The translations under genes and the position numbers were made by a program. The notes under the pieces were generated by a model. The model was not told the DNA's origin and did no database searches. It saw only the letters and a program-made list of their open reading frames with translations. Source: Gluconobacter sp. P1C6_b (GTDB lineage: Bacteria > Pseudomonadota > Alphaproteobacteria > Acetobacterales > Acetobacteraceae). From it: 42,698 nt of DNA. Shown here piece after piece: positions 34,569 to 42,449 of the stretch (the stretch's first letter is position 1; every line of letters starts with the position of its first letter). Location of the stretch: NCBI RefSeq assembly GCF_018811945.1, contig NZ_JACRVU010000024.1, positions 1-42,698 of the forward strand, given 5' to 3'.

Positions 34569-35762
34569 ATGGCCGTTCCTTTGATGCAGGCTGTCCGAGT
34601 CGGACGGTACGTTGTCAAGCAGCACCTCACGGGCCGCAAGCGCTATCCGCTGGTCCTGATGCTCGAACCGCTGTTCCGCTGCAACCTGGCGTGCGCCGGT
34701 TGTGGCAAGATCGACTACCCGGCACAGATCCTGAACCAGCGTCTCAGCCTTCAGGAATGCCTGGATGCCGACACGGAAGCGGGTGCTCCTGTTATTGCGA
34801 TTGCCGGTGGTGAGCCCCTCCTGCACAAGGAAATGCCCCAGATCGTCAAAGGTTTGATCGGGCGGAAAAAATACGTTTACCTGTGCACGAACGGTCTGCT
34901 GCTTGAGAAGAAGCTCGACGATTACGAGCCCTCCCCGTTCTTCTCCTGGGACGTGCATCTGGATGGCGATCAGCTCATGCATGATGCCTCTGTCTGTCAG
35001 GAAGGCGTTTTCGAGCGCGCGACCGCAGCGATCCGTCTTGCGAAGTCCCGTGGTTTCCGCGTCTCCATCAACTGCACCCTGTTCGACGGCGCAGTTCCGG
35101 AACGCGTTGCAGCCTTCTTCGACGAAGTCATGGCGATGGGCGTAGACGGCATCATGACCGCTCCGGGCTATGCCTATGAGCGCGCACCGGACCAGGCACA
35201 CTTCCTGAACCGCCAGAAGACGAAGCAGCTGTTCCGCGACATCTTCCGCCTCGGCAAGGGCAAGAAGTGGCGCTTCACGCAGTCTCCGCTGTTCCTGAAC
35301 TTCCTGGCCGGCAACGAGAACTATCACTGCACGCCGTGGGGCAAGCCGCTTCGCACGGTCTTCGGCTGGCAGCGTCCGTGCTATCTGCTCGGTGAAGGCT
35401 ATGCCAAGACCTTCAAGGAACTGATGGACGATACGGCCTGGGAGCAGTATGGTACCGGCGCTTATGAGAAATGCGCCGACTGCATGGTGCATTCCGGGTA
35501 CGAATCAACGGCCGTCATGGATGCGGTCGCGCGTCCTTGGCATATCGCCAAGGTGGCCCTGTTCGGACCGGAAACCGAAAAGCCGATGGTCCCGGAAATC
35601 TCGCTCGCCAACCAGCGCCCGGCCGAATACGGCTACGAGGAGCAGGTCCAGCAGCAGATGGAGCGGATCTCCACGGGTGCCAAGCCGGCCCGCGGTCCCC
35701 GCGTCCGCGTGAATGGCCGTCCGGCCAACACGGTTTCGGATGTGGCTGACGCGGCAGACTGA
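34569..35762 (+). CDS. hpnH: Hopanoid radical SAM protein HpnH (adenosylhopane synthase)
   Basis: The 397-residue protein carries the radical SAM motif C38xxxC42xxC45 in LEPLFRCNLACAGCGKIDY, followed by AIAGGEPLLHKEMP (the SAM-binding GGEP). The long C-terminal part has further cysteines (YEKCADCMVHSGYESTAV), a SPASM-like feature. HpnH adds the 5'-deoxyadenosyl group to diploptene, the first committed step to C35 hopanoids. AGAGGAT sits five bases before the ATG. It stands alone, divergent from hpnM-I-J-K, and ends in a strong terminator. The C-terminal 50 residues are Pro/Arg/Gly-rich and look disordered. Confidence 0.94.
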   Translation: MAVPLMQAVRVGRYVVKQHLTGRKRYPLVLMLEPLFRCNLACAGCGKIDYPAQILNQRLSLQECLDADTEAGAPVIAIAGGEPLLHKEMPQIVKGLIGRKKYVYLCTNGLLLEKKLDDYEPSPFFSWDVHLDGDQLMHDASVCQEGVFERATAAIRLAKSRGFRVSINCTLFDGAVPERVAAFFDEVMAMGVDGIMTAPGYAYERAPDQAHFLNRQKTKQLFRDIFRLGKGKKWRFTQSPLFLNFLAGNENYHCTPWGKPLRTVFGWQRPCYLLGEGYAKTFKELMDDTAWEQYGTGAYEKCADCMVHSGYESTAVMDAVARPWHIAKVALFGPETEKPMVPEISLANQRPAEYGYEEQVQQQMERISTGAKPARGPRVRVNGRPANTVSDVADAAD

Positions 35763-35785
35763 GGACGCGCCTCCCCTGCGGCACG

Positions 35786-35820
35786 AAAAAAAAACCGGCT
35801 CTTCGCGAGCCGGTTTTTTT
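35786..35820. terminator. hpnH terminator (bidirectional)
   Basis: An A-run, CCGGCTC pairing perfectly with GAGCCGG around TTCGC, and a T-run, 24 bases after the hpnH stop. Confidence 0.9.
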
Positions 35821-35915
35821 GTGAGGAAAGTCTCTCCTCTGCCGGGGCACAATCAAGGGCATGGCATCCGCCAGTCGTCCTGTTATGCTTGTGTCTTCAT
35901 TATTCTGGCCGGACC

Positions 35916-37208
35916 ATGCTGACCCCTATTCTCGTTATCTGTCTGCTCATTTTCCTCAATGCCGTGTTTGCCATGGGAGAAATGGCACTCATCTCGGCAA
36001 AGCGGCCACGGCTGGACGTGCTGACCAAGCAGGGAGTCCGGGGGGCCACGACCGCAATCCGGCTGGCAGAAGATCCGCACAGCTTCCTGCCGACCGTGCA
36101 GGTGGGCATGACGCTGGTTTCCATCCTTGAAGGCACGTTTGGCGGTAGCCAGATGGAAAGTACCGTCACGGCATGGATCGCCAATATTCCCTCGCTTCGT
36201 CCGATTGCCAGCGAAGTCTCGATCGTGCTGGTCGTGGCGATGATCACCTTCGCCATGCTGGTTTTCGGGGAACTCATCCCCAAACAGATCGCATTGCAGC
36301 AACCGGAAGCCATTGCCTCACGGCTGGCATGGCTGCTGGTCGGCGTCGCCCGGATCGCACAGCCAATTGTCTGGCTGCTCAGCGGCACGTCCTCGCTGGT
36401 ACTCCGCCTGCTCCGTGTTGGTCCCCTGACACGCGCAGCGGTAACGGAAGAGGAACTGAAAGCCGTTCTTGCCGAAGGTGCCCGTGCTGGTGTTCTCGAA
36501 ACCGACGAACAGGCCATGATCGAGCGCCTTCTGCGTCTGGCAGACCGCCCGGTCCGGGCCATCATGACTCCCCGTAACGAGCTTTTCTGGATCGACAGGC
36601 ATGCGGATCAGGAAACGCTGGTCCGCAAACTGCGCCAGTCTTCTTACGCCCGGATTGTCGTCTGTGAGGGAGACGTCGATCATCCCGTCGGTGTCATTCT
36701 GGCCAAGGACATCATGGACCGACTGCTGCTGAAGCTCCCGGTTTCCGTCGATGCTGTCCTGCGTGAGCCCCCGGTCATCCCGGACAGTCTCAGCGCTCAG
36801 GACATGATCGAGCGCATGCGCGGCGTCAATCTTGGCATCACCTTCGTCCTGGACGAATACGGCTCCTTCGAGGGCATCGTGACGCCCTCAGACGTTTTTG
36901 AAGCCATTGTCGGCGAAGAAAAGACCGAATCCTCGTCTTCAGAGCTTCAGGCGGCCGAAGGCGAAGATGAATATATTTTCGATGGCTTCATGCCGGCGGA
37001 CGAACTGCGTTCCCGTCTCGACCTGCCGGAACTGCCGGGCGCCGGCGGGTATCATACTCTTGGCGGCGTGATGCTGGCGCTTCTGCGGCGCGTTCCGGCC
37101 CGGGGAGACAAGGTGGCGTTCGGGGGCTGGCTGTTCGAGGTTCTGGAAATGGATCGCCGACGCGTCGGAAGGGTCAAGGTCAGTCATCAGGTTCTCGCCG
37201 AAGACTGA
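35916..37208 (+). CDS. CorC/HlyC-type CNNM transporter (DUF21 + CBS pair)
   Basis: The 430-residue inner-membrane protein starts at ATG 35916 (MLTPILVICLLIFLNAVFAM); a TTG nine codons upstream is less likely. The DUF21 membrane domain covers residues about 1-180 with helices near 3-25, 60-80 (with TLVSILEGTFGG), 95-120 (ending FGELIPKQIAL, the conserved motif) and 130-160. A CBS pair follows (about 205-325: RPVRAIMTPRNELFWIDRHA, VILAKDIMDRLL, FVLDEYGSFEGIVTPSDVFE), then a CorC_HlyC domain near the end (YHTLGGVMLALLRRVPARGD). Members are linked to magnesium/cobalt export. Annotation as hemolysin is historical. Single gene, convergent with the flagellar operon. Confidence 0.88.
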   Translation: MLTPILVICLLIFLNAVFAMGEMALISAKRPRLDVLTKQGVRGATTAIRLAEDPHSFLPTVQVGMTLVSILEGTFGGSQMESTVTAWIANIPSLRPIASEVSIVLVVAMITFAMLVFGELIPKQIALQQPEAIASRLAWLLVGVARIAQPIVWLLSGTSSLVLRLLRVGPLTRAAVTEEELKAVLAEGARAGVLETDEQAMIERLLRLADRPVRAIMTPRNELFWIDRHADQETLVRKLRQSSYARIVVCEGDVDHPVGVILAKDIMDRLLLKLPVSVDAVLREPPVIPDSLSAQDMIERMRGVNLGITFVLDEYGSFEGIVTPSDVFEAIVGEEKTESSSSELQAAEGEDEYIFDGFMPADELRSRLDLPELPGAGGYHTLGGVMLALLRRVPARGDKVAFGGWLFEVLEMDRRRVGRVKVSHQVLAED

Positions 37209-37217
37209 GCCTAAAAC

Positions 37218-37652
37218 TCAGACTTTGCTGACAAACAGGGCCGGCCTGTCAGTCACAGGGGCATAGCCGCCCTGATTGCCGTAATTCTGCGGCTGAGCCG
37301 TCATCGGCGTGGATGTCAGCAGTTCGATGACGCGCTTCTGGGCTGTAATGGCCCTTTGCAGAAGCTCGCCATTGCGATTGCCCAGTTCCGTCATCTGTTC
37401 CAGCAGATCGCGGTAGGGAAAGGCTGGCGAGACTTCCCGCGCAATAGCCTCATCGTCCTCCGGGCAGCACGGGCAGAGATTCTCCCTGCGCTCATTGGCC
37501 GCAGAAACTTCCTGCTCCAGCGTTCTGGCAGCATCCTGCTTTTCCGGAAGAAGCGCCAGAGCGTCCGGAATCCGTGCCTCTTCCAGTGCAGAGTTCTCCG
37601 CTTCGAGAATGGCGATCAGACGCTGCATGGCCGGAATAATGGAAGCGCTCAT
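37218..37652 (-). CDS. FlgN-like flagellar chaperone (putative)
   Basis: A 144-residue helical protein: MSASIIPAMQRLIAILEAEN begins a long helix, and ERRENLCPCCPEDDEAIARE and RDLLEQMTELGNRNGELLQR continue the coiled pattern. Length, helical heptads and position after flgI and flgJ fit FlgN, which guards the hook-filament junction proteins FlgK and FlgL before export. The three-cysteine cluster CPCC in the middle is unusual. It overlaps the flgJ stop by four bases (ATGA). Sequence similarity to FlgN is low by eye, so this rests largely on context. Confidence 0.6.
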   Translation of the reverse strand: MSASIIPAMQRLIAILEAENSALEEARIPDALALLPEKQDAARTLEQEVSAANERRENLCPCCPEDDEAIAREVSPAFPYRDLLEQMTELGNRNGELLQRAITAQKRVIELLTSTPMTAQPQNYGNQGGYAPVTDRPALFVSKV

Positions 37653-37951
37653 TTCTGCTCCTGCATAGCCAGCATCTGACGATCAATTGCGTCCGTCAGG
37701 CCTATTCCACCGTTATTTTCCATTTGCTTGGCGATCTGTTCCACCAGCATGGGCCGGAACTGCTTTTCCCCTGCCCCGCCGCTGAACATACTGTCGCTCT
37801 CTTCAGCCGTGGCGAACATGGGCTGAAGCATCTGGTTGATGGCCATCGACTCGAAACTCTGAGCCGACTTCAGGGTCTTGGCCGGATCTGCCTTCTGCCC
37901 GTGCAGCGGCAATCCCTGCGATACCGTGGCGGTGGTCGAGGATACTGTCAT
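37649..37951 (-). CDS. flgJ: Rod-binding protein, FlgJ N-terminal domain only
   Basis: The 100-residue protein starts at the ATG at 37951, overlapping the flgI stop by one base (TGATG). The core (residues about 28-95) is the rod-binding domain: KSAQSFESMAINQMLQPMFA, the FSGGAGEKQFRPMLVEQIAK motif and a closing GIGLTDAIDRQMLAMQ. The muramidase half of enterobacterial FlgJ is absent, which is normal in alphaproteobacteria, where a separate enzyme (such as SltF) does that work; such short forms are also called CheL. It caps or guides the growing flagellar rod in the periplasm. Confidence 0.85.
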   Translation of the reverse strand: MTVSSTTATVSQGLPLHGQKADPAKTLKSAQSFESMAINQMLQPMFATAEESDSMFSGGAGEKQFRPMLVEQIAKQMENNGGIGLTDAIDRQMLAMQEQK

Positions 37952-39093
37952 CAACGCATCTCCAGTTCTGCCTGCAGGGCGCCATCGGCCTTGATGGCCT
38001 GCAGAATGCTGATCATGTCTCTTGGCCCTATTCCCAGCGCATTCAGCCCTGAAACAAGCTCCCGGAGCGTGGTACCCCCCGGCACGACAGCAAGATGATG
38101 GGTCTTGCCTGTGTCCACCTTGACGTTTGTGCGGGATACCACGGCAGTCTGGCCGCCGGAGAATGGCCCGGGCTGGGAGACCTGGGGCGTCTCCGTCACC
38201 TGAACCGTCAGATTGCCCTGCGCCACGGCAACCGTGCTGATCCGGACATCCGCCCCCATGATGATGGTGCCACTGGCTTCGTCCACGACCACTTTGGCCG
38301 GTGTATCCGGAGTGACCATAAGGTCTCCGATTCGGGAGAGCGTGGAGACAGGATCATGGTTACTCAGATCCAGCAGGACTGTCCGTGGATCCTGAACGAT
38401 CGCAATCGGTCCGAAGGTCCGGTTGATGATAGCCGCAATCCGACTCGCCGTCGTAAAATCGGGGTTACGCAGACTCAGATGCAGGTTCGAACGATGGCTG
38501 AGGTCGAAGGGCACTTCCCGTTCGACGATACCGCCATTGGCGATATGCCCGCTGGTCGGCACGTTGCGGGTAATGGACGCAGCCGCACCATGGGCCGAAA
38601 AGGCATTGGTGGCCAGAGACCCCTGCGCGACGGCATAGACCTCACCGTCAGCAGCCATCAGCGGCGTCACCAGAAGCGTTCCGCCAGTCAGGGAAGACGC
38701 GTCACCCGCAGCCGAGACCGTCACATCGATGCGGTTGCCCCCATGAACGAACGCCGGAAGATCGGCCGTCACCATGACAGCGGCCACGTCATGCGTCTGG
38801 AGCTGGGTTTCCTGATCGCGGATGTTCACACCCAAACGGTTCAGCATGGAAATCAGGGTTTCGCGGGTAAAAATCGTATTGGTCAGCCGGTCGCCCGTCC
38901 CGTTCAGCCCTACCACCAGACCGTATCCGATCAACTGGTTGCTCCGAACACCCTCCATGTCCGTGATGTCCTTGATGCGAACACTGGCAGCCAGGGTAAA
39001 GCCCGGCAGAAGAAGCAGTCCGACACAGACAAACGCAGTCAGTCGCTGCGTCAGGGTCCGGATGGAGAACGGAGATTGCGTGAAAAAGCGCAT
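37951..39093 (-). CDS. flgI: Flagellar P-ring protein FlgI
   Basis: The 380-residue product starts at ATG 39093 (MRFFTQSPFSIRTLTQRLTA) with a signal peptide ending near LPGFTLAA; the open frame runs 40 codons further up but without signal-like sequence. FlgI motifs include VRIKDITDMEGVRSNQLIGY, GLVVGLNGTGD, FTRETLISMLNRLGVN, VHGGNRIDVTVSAAGDASSL and the C-terminal LVSGLNALGIGPRDMISILQ. It forms the peptidoglycan ring around the flagellar rod. Length is typical. It leads the flgI-flgJ-flgN-like operon; flgH and flgA are not in this window. Confidence 0.95.
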   Translation of the reverse strand: MRFFTQSPFSIRTLTQRLTAFVCVGLLLLPGFTLAASVRIKDITDMEGVRSNQLIGYGLVVGLNGTGDRLTNTIFTRETLISMLNRLGVNIRDQETQLQTHDVAAVMVTADLPAFVHGGNRIDVTVSAAGDASSLTGGTLLVTPLMAADGEVYAVAQGSLATNAFSAHGAAASITRNVPTSGHIANGGIVEREVPFDLSHRSNLHLSLRNPDFTTASRIAAIINRTFGPIAIVQDPRTVLLDLSNHDPVSTLSRIGDLMVTPDTPAKVVVDEASGTIIMGADVRISTVAVAQGNLTVQVTETPQVSQPGPFSGGQTAVVSRTNVKVDTGKTHHLAVVPGGTTLRELVSGLNALGIGPRDMISILQAIKADGALQAELEMR

Positions 39094-39234
39094 GGGCGGC
39101 GGCGGGTATCCTGATGCCTGCAAGAACAGGTCTGGGGGTCTCAGGTGTTGAGGATGGGCGTACAGGGTAAAGAAACCCCTAACAGAGACGCAGATTTCCG
39201 CGCTTTCCGACAAACGGGCAAAGCATGTTCGGGG

Positions 39235-39263
39235 TTGGCGGATGCGGCTGGGGTGGCTATAAG
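39235..39263 (+). promoter_or_regulatory. dksA: dksA promoter
   Basis: TTGGCG (39235-39240), 17 bases, TATAAG (39258-39263). The transcript should start near 39270, about 50 bases before the dksA ATG. Confidence 0.6.
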
Positions 39264-39322
39264 CCGCGCGTTATCGCCTGCGGCTGTTGGAAGCGGACGT
39301 TGGCAGATCAGCCAGGGATTGG

Positions 39323-39742
39323 ATGCGCATGATTACGCTGCCGCCGGATTATAGACCTTCCGACAATGAAGAGTTCATGAACCCGCTTCAGGTCGAGTAC
39401 TTCAGGCAGAAGCTTCTGCGCTGGCGTCTGGATCTGCTGAAAGAGGCGGATGGAACCCTTGCGAGTCTCTCGGAAGGCGGAATTCATGAATCAGACATCA
39501 CCGACCGTGCCAGCGTCGAAACGGACCGGGCCTTCGAGCTCCGCACCCGTGACCGTGCGCGCAAGCTGATCACCAAGATCAACATGGCCCTCGAACGCAT
39601 CGATGACGGAAGCTACGGTTTCTGCGAAGAGACGGGAGAGCCGATCGGTCTGAAACGCCTTGAAGCGCGCCCGATCGCGACCCTGTCCATCGACGCGCAG
39701 GAACGCCACGAGCGCATGGAAAAGGTCCATCGGGACGATTAA
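39323..39742 (+). CDS. dksA: RNA polymerase-binding transcription factor DksA
   Basis: A 139-residue protein from the ATG at 39323, six bases after AGGG (an ATG two codons later also fits). The coiled coil spans residues about 20-95 and carries the tip motif DRA (Asp61, Ala63) in ESDITDRASVETDRA, which reaches into the RNA polymerase secondary channel. The zinc-finger region is SYGFCEETGEPIGLKRLEAR ... TLSIDAQERHE: only Cys101 remains of the usual four; the others are Thr104, Ser122 and Ala125. Reduced-cysteine DksA is known in alphaproteobacteria. It mediates the ppGpp response, affecting rRNA and amino-acid genes. Confidence 0.93.
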   Translation: MRMITLPPDYRPSDNEEFMNPLQVEYFRQKLLRWRLDLLKEADGTLASLSEGGIHESDITDRASVETDRAFELRTRDRARKLITKINMALERIDDGSYGFCEETGEPIGLKRLEARPIATLSIDAQERHERMEKVHRDD

Positions 39743-39750
39743 GGCTTGCG

Positions 39751-39784
39751 CTTGGCGCGCTGACCCGTTACGAAGCGCGCCAAG
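39751..39784. repeat. Perfect 11-bp inverted repeat between dksA and tRNA-Thr
   Basis: CTTGGCGCGCT (39751-39761) and AGCGCGCCAAG (39774-39784) flank a 12-base loop. There is no T-run after it, so it may stop dksA transcription poorly or act as a DNA site. Its right arm, extended to AGCGCGCCAAGG, recurs at 40040-40051. Confidence 0.7.
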
Positions 39785-39794
39785 GCAACGGTAT

Positions 39795-39869
<75 letters not shown>

Positions 39870-39996
39870 GTTAATTCCCTAAAAAATAATCATTATATCT
39901 TAAAGTTTTATGTGCCTGTTGGCACAGAGAACGAACCTTCGATCATTTTCACCTCCTATGGTCAATCAATCCTTGATTAACTGTGAAATATGATAA

Positions 39997-40025
39997 TTGA
40001 CACTGAAACGCTTCAAGTGCTCAAA
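39997..40025 (+). promoter_or_regulatory. Candidate promoter of the 248-aa/PIN pair
   Basis: A perfect TTGACA (39997-40002) with a weak -10 (CTCAAA/TCAAAA) 17-18 bases on. Upstream, in the AT-rich 195 bases after the tRNA, are two small palindromes: TGTGCC-TGTT-GGCACA (39911-39926) and AATCAA-TCC-TTGATT (39964-39978), both possible operator sites. Confidence 0.4.
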
Positions 40026-40064
40026 ATGATTCTGTGACCTAGCGCGCCAAGGGAGGCAAAGAAC

Positions 40065-40811
40065 ATGTGTTTCGAGGCTGACCACGGCGATGCTGAAATT
40101 GGTTTCAAAATCGACGGTTTCAAATTGTCTGGCGTTTCCCTGAAGCGTGCTGAAGAATACCTGAAACTTCTTAATCAGCTCTTGGGAAAGCAAAAATCTG
40201 GGGTTGCTCTGCGAGAGCTGCGTGACGGCTCTCTGGTCGCCGCAGTTCATATTGAATCCGCGTACGTCCCTTCCGTACTCGTATCTCTGCAAGAGGCCGA
40301 TGAGTCTCTTGAGCGTGGCGATAACCCCGCAGTACGTACACTCATGCGTTATATGCGGCAGGACGGAGGTACAGGAGCAAAGATTTGGGACATTAAAACC
40401 CAACGTCCCCTTTTGGTTATTGAGCCTCAGATATCCGAACAAAAGACATCTCAGTCTCTAGCTCAAGACGACTCTCTTAGGGGACGTATAACAGCATTAA
40501 GCTTAGCCAAGAATGGCAGGAAATATACCGGCACCATTCAGTCTGGTGGTGAAAATATCTTTTTTTCTTATAAAGAAGATTTAGCTTCCACCCTGAAAGA
40601 GCAGCTCTGGGGTAATAAAATCGAGCTGCAAGGCGCCGCCAGATGGCAGCGTAGCGTTTTAGGCTCTTGGAAGCTGACGGGCTTCGACGTCCATAGCGTC
40701 AAAATACTAAAGAAACAAACGTTTAAAGAAATACGGCAGAAGATCAAAGATGAAGGCGGCTTTGGTTTTGAAGAAGCAGATATGTCTGCCTTTCTGAAGG
40801 ACGTTCGCTAG
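40065..40811 (+). CDS. Uncharacterised island protein, partner of a PIN-domain protein
   Basis: I do not recognise a named family. The 248-residue soluble protein starts at an ATG with a strong GGGAGG 9 bases upstream. Residues about 15-60 (IDGFKLSGVSLKRAEEYLKL ... ALRELRDGSLVAAVHIES) look like an alpha/beta start with a helix and a strand pair; 140-235 form a beta-rich part (LRGRITALSLAKNGRKYTGT, then LWGNKIELQGAARWQRSVLG and SWKLTGFDVHSVKIL), resembling a small barrel that ends in a W-R...W-L-x-x-F pattern. The end is basic and helical. The PIN gene starts one base after its stop, implying coupled translation. It could be an antitoxin or a nuclease partner, but it is much longer than usual VapB-type antitoxins. 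AT-rich codon use differs from the core genes. Confidence 0.8.
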   Translation: MCFEADHGDAEIGFKIDGFKLSGVSLKRAEEYLKLLNQLLGKQKSGVALRELRDGSLVAAVHIESAYVPSVLVSLQEADESLERGDNPAVRTLMRYMRQDGGTGAKIWDIKTQRPLLVIEPQISEQKTSQSLAQDDSLRGRITALSLAKNGRKYTGTIQSGGENIFFSYKEDLASTLKEQLWGNKIELQGAARWQRSVLGSWKLTGFDVHSVKILKKQTFKEIRQKIKDEGGFGFEEADMSAFLKDVR

Positions 40812-40812
40812 C

Positions 40813-41349
40813 ATGTCTCAGAAAGTCATATTTGATACAAACTTCCTGACCTACTTCAGCGACTCAAACGGTTCTTATGCATTCGAACCTGAAGATGAAA
40901 ATGATCTTCTGGACGAAAGATTTGATTACCTCTTAGAGCGCCTCAGTGCTGCCGACACAGAGATAATAATCCCTGCTCCTGTCCTCGCGGAGGTATTGTC
41001 TGCAAAGCACAAAAATCAAGGGACAATTATCGACCTCATTAACGAGGCTGATAATATGAATATTATAGCATTTGATGCTAGGCAGAGCATTGAATTTGGA
41101 TATTTATTCAGAAATACAAATAGAGACTCAGATCATAGCCGTAACGCATTTAAATTTGATCTCCTCATTCTTGCCTGCGCCAAAGTTCACGGCGTTTCTG
41201 TAATTTACACGGCAGACAAACAACTCCGTCGAAAGGCAGAGCGCATGGAAATCCAAGCGTATTCATTTCAAGACTTGGAACGAATCCCTTCAAACTCTCC
41301 AAAAACGTCAGAGGATCGGGATCTATTTAGCATCGAATGTCAAAGGTGA
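40813..41349 (+). CDS. PIN-domain protein (putative ribonuclease)
   Basis: The 178-residue protein has the PIN acidic residues: Asp8 and Asn10 in KVIFDTNFLTYF, Glu60 in PAPVLAEVLSA, Asp116 in KFDLLILACAKVHG and Asp135 in IYTADKQLRRKAER. PIN domains cut RNA with Mg2+ or Mn2+; many are VapC-type toxins. It is longer than VapC (about 130 aa): an acidic insert (FEPEDENDLLDERFDYLLER) follows the first strand and a 25-residue tail follows the last. It is probably translated together with the 248-aa protein one base upstream. Its 3' end overlaps that of the convergent integrase by 10 bases. AT-rich, so likely acquired. Confidence 0.85.
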   Translation: MSQKVIFDTNFLTYFSDSNGSYAFEPEDENDLLDERFDYLLERLSAADTEIIIPAPVLAEVLSAKHKNQGTIIDLINEADNMNIIAFDARQSIEFGYLFRNTNRDSDHSRNAFKFDLLILACAKVHGVSVIYTADKQLRRKAERMEIQAYSFQDLERIPSNSPKTSEDRDLFSIECQR

Positions 41350-42377
41350 GCTAAAGCATCGGCGGCTTGCTTAAGCCAGTCCGGGCTATGGTGCCCATAA
41401 ACTCGCTCAATCATCTCCACACTATTCCCCAGAAACTTGGCGACCATCTCAAACGGAACGCCATTCATCACCATCCAAGTGGCGCATGTGTGCCTGAGGG
41501 TGTGCGGTGTAACATCTGCCAAGCCTGCACTCTCTGTTGCGTCCCGGAAGGCATGTCGGACTGACTTCACCGGCTTGCCATAGAACTCGATGACCCAGTC
41601 CGAGGTTCTAATTTGTGCAGCCGCGCTCAATGCGTCTCGTAGCTGCGGCACCATCGGCACAATCGAGCGACGCTTGTTCCCCTCCCCTGCCCCAAAATGA
41701 ATAATACCTGTCGCGAGATCGACCCGGCTCCATTCCAGTTCAAGAATCGCTCCCGTCCTTGCGCCTGTATAGAGACCGATCAGCACAAATAGATGGACAT
41801 GTGGCGCTTTGATATGCGCAAGCAGACGCTTGGCTTCATCACGGGTTAACCACCGCTCCCGTGGAGCTGGTGCAGGCGGTGCCTCGATCTGCGGTGCATC
41901 CGAGATCCATTTTTCAGACACAGCCCATTTCAGAGCCGCGCGCAACGTGACGATCTCTCGGATGATCGTACCATTCGATAGTGGCTTCCGAGTCTTCCAG
42001 CTTGGACTGCGGGCACCTTGGGAACGGCGCTGCTCGGCATACTTGCGGCAGACCTGCCTGGTCAGGTGTTCTGGCTTCAGATCTCCCAGATGCACATTCA
42101 AGGCAGCGCAGGCATACTCAATGCTCGCAATGCTTTTGACGCGAGGCCTGCGGTCTTCAATATAACCAGCCAGAATATCTCTCACCAACGGCTGCGCAGG
42201 TGGTAAGGGCGAATCCACCCCTGCCAGAAACTGCCTTAATGCACGCTTGGCTTCTTCCCGATCTGCCGTCCCGAGAGAAACACGTTTCTTTTGTTTCCCG
42301 TCCCACCATTGGACATAGAAGCGGCCGTTCCGTTCGGCGAGACTGTAGGATGGGCTGTCTGATCTTGGGCGTGCCAA
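41340..42377 (-). CDS. Tyrosine-type site-specific integrase
   Basis: The 345-residue recombinase starts at TTG 42377 (MARPRSDSPSYSLAERNGRF); no ATG is available before an in-frame stop. An N-terminal DNA-binding arm (residues about 10-60) and a core-binding helical domain (about 65-165) precede the catalytic domain, where Arg207 (LYTGARTGAILEL), Lys235 (EGNKRRSIVP), His292 and Arg295 (TPHTLRHTCATW), Asn318 (FLGNSVEM, in place of the common His) and nucleophile Tyr327 (ERVYGHHSPD) are all visible. The gene looks complete. It points toward tRNA-Thr about 1.5 kb away and is presumably the integrase of the element at that tRNA. Confidence 0.92.
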   Translation of the reverse strand: MARPRSDSPSYSLAERNGRFYVQWWDGKQKKRVSLGTADREEAKRALRQFLAGVDSPLPPAQPLVRDILAGYIEDRRPRVKSIASIEYACAALNVHLGDLKPEHLTRQVCRKYAEQRRSQGARSPSWKTRKPLSNGTIIREIVTLRAALKWAVSEKWISDAPQIEAPPAPAPRERWLTRDEAKRLLAHIKAPHVHLFVLIGLYTGARTGAILELEWSRVDLATGIIHFGAGEGNKRRSIVPMVPQLRDALSAAAQIRTSDWVIEFYGKPVKSVRHAFRDATESAGLADVTPHTLRHTCATWMVMNGVPFEMVAKFLGNSVEMIERVYGHHSPDWLKQAADALAHL

Positions 42378-42448
42378 TGCATTTTCTCGTATTTTGCGAC
42401 TTCGTCAGGGTGAATGCGCTTGGAAGCGCCGATGCTGATCGCAGCCAA
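42236..42448 (-). pseudogene. Possible gene fragment cut by the IS element
   Basis: A frame overlapping the start of the integrase reads AAISIGASKRIHPDEVAKYE, then KMHWHAQ, a plausible protein sequence up to about 42360, and meets a TAG exactly at the IS junction (42449-42451). It may be the rest of a gene that once ran into the integrase start. The part inside the integrase gene is probably not meaningful. Confidence 0.25.
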
Positions 42449-42449
42449 C

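Noticed and set aside
37203-37225. Small hairpin CTGAG/CTCAG between the CorC gene and the flgN-like gene
   Set aside because: Only five pairs and no T-run; too weak to call a terminator.
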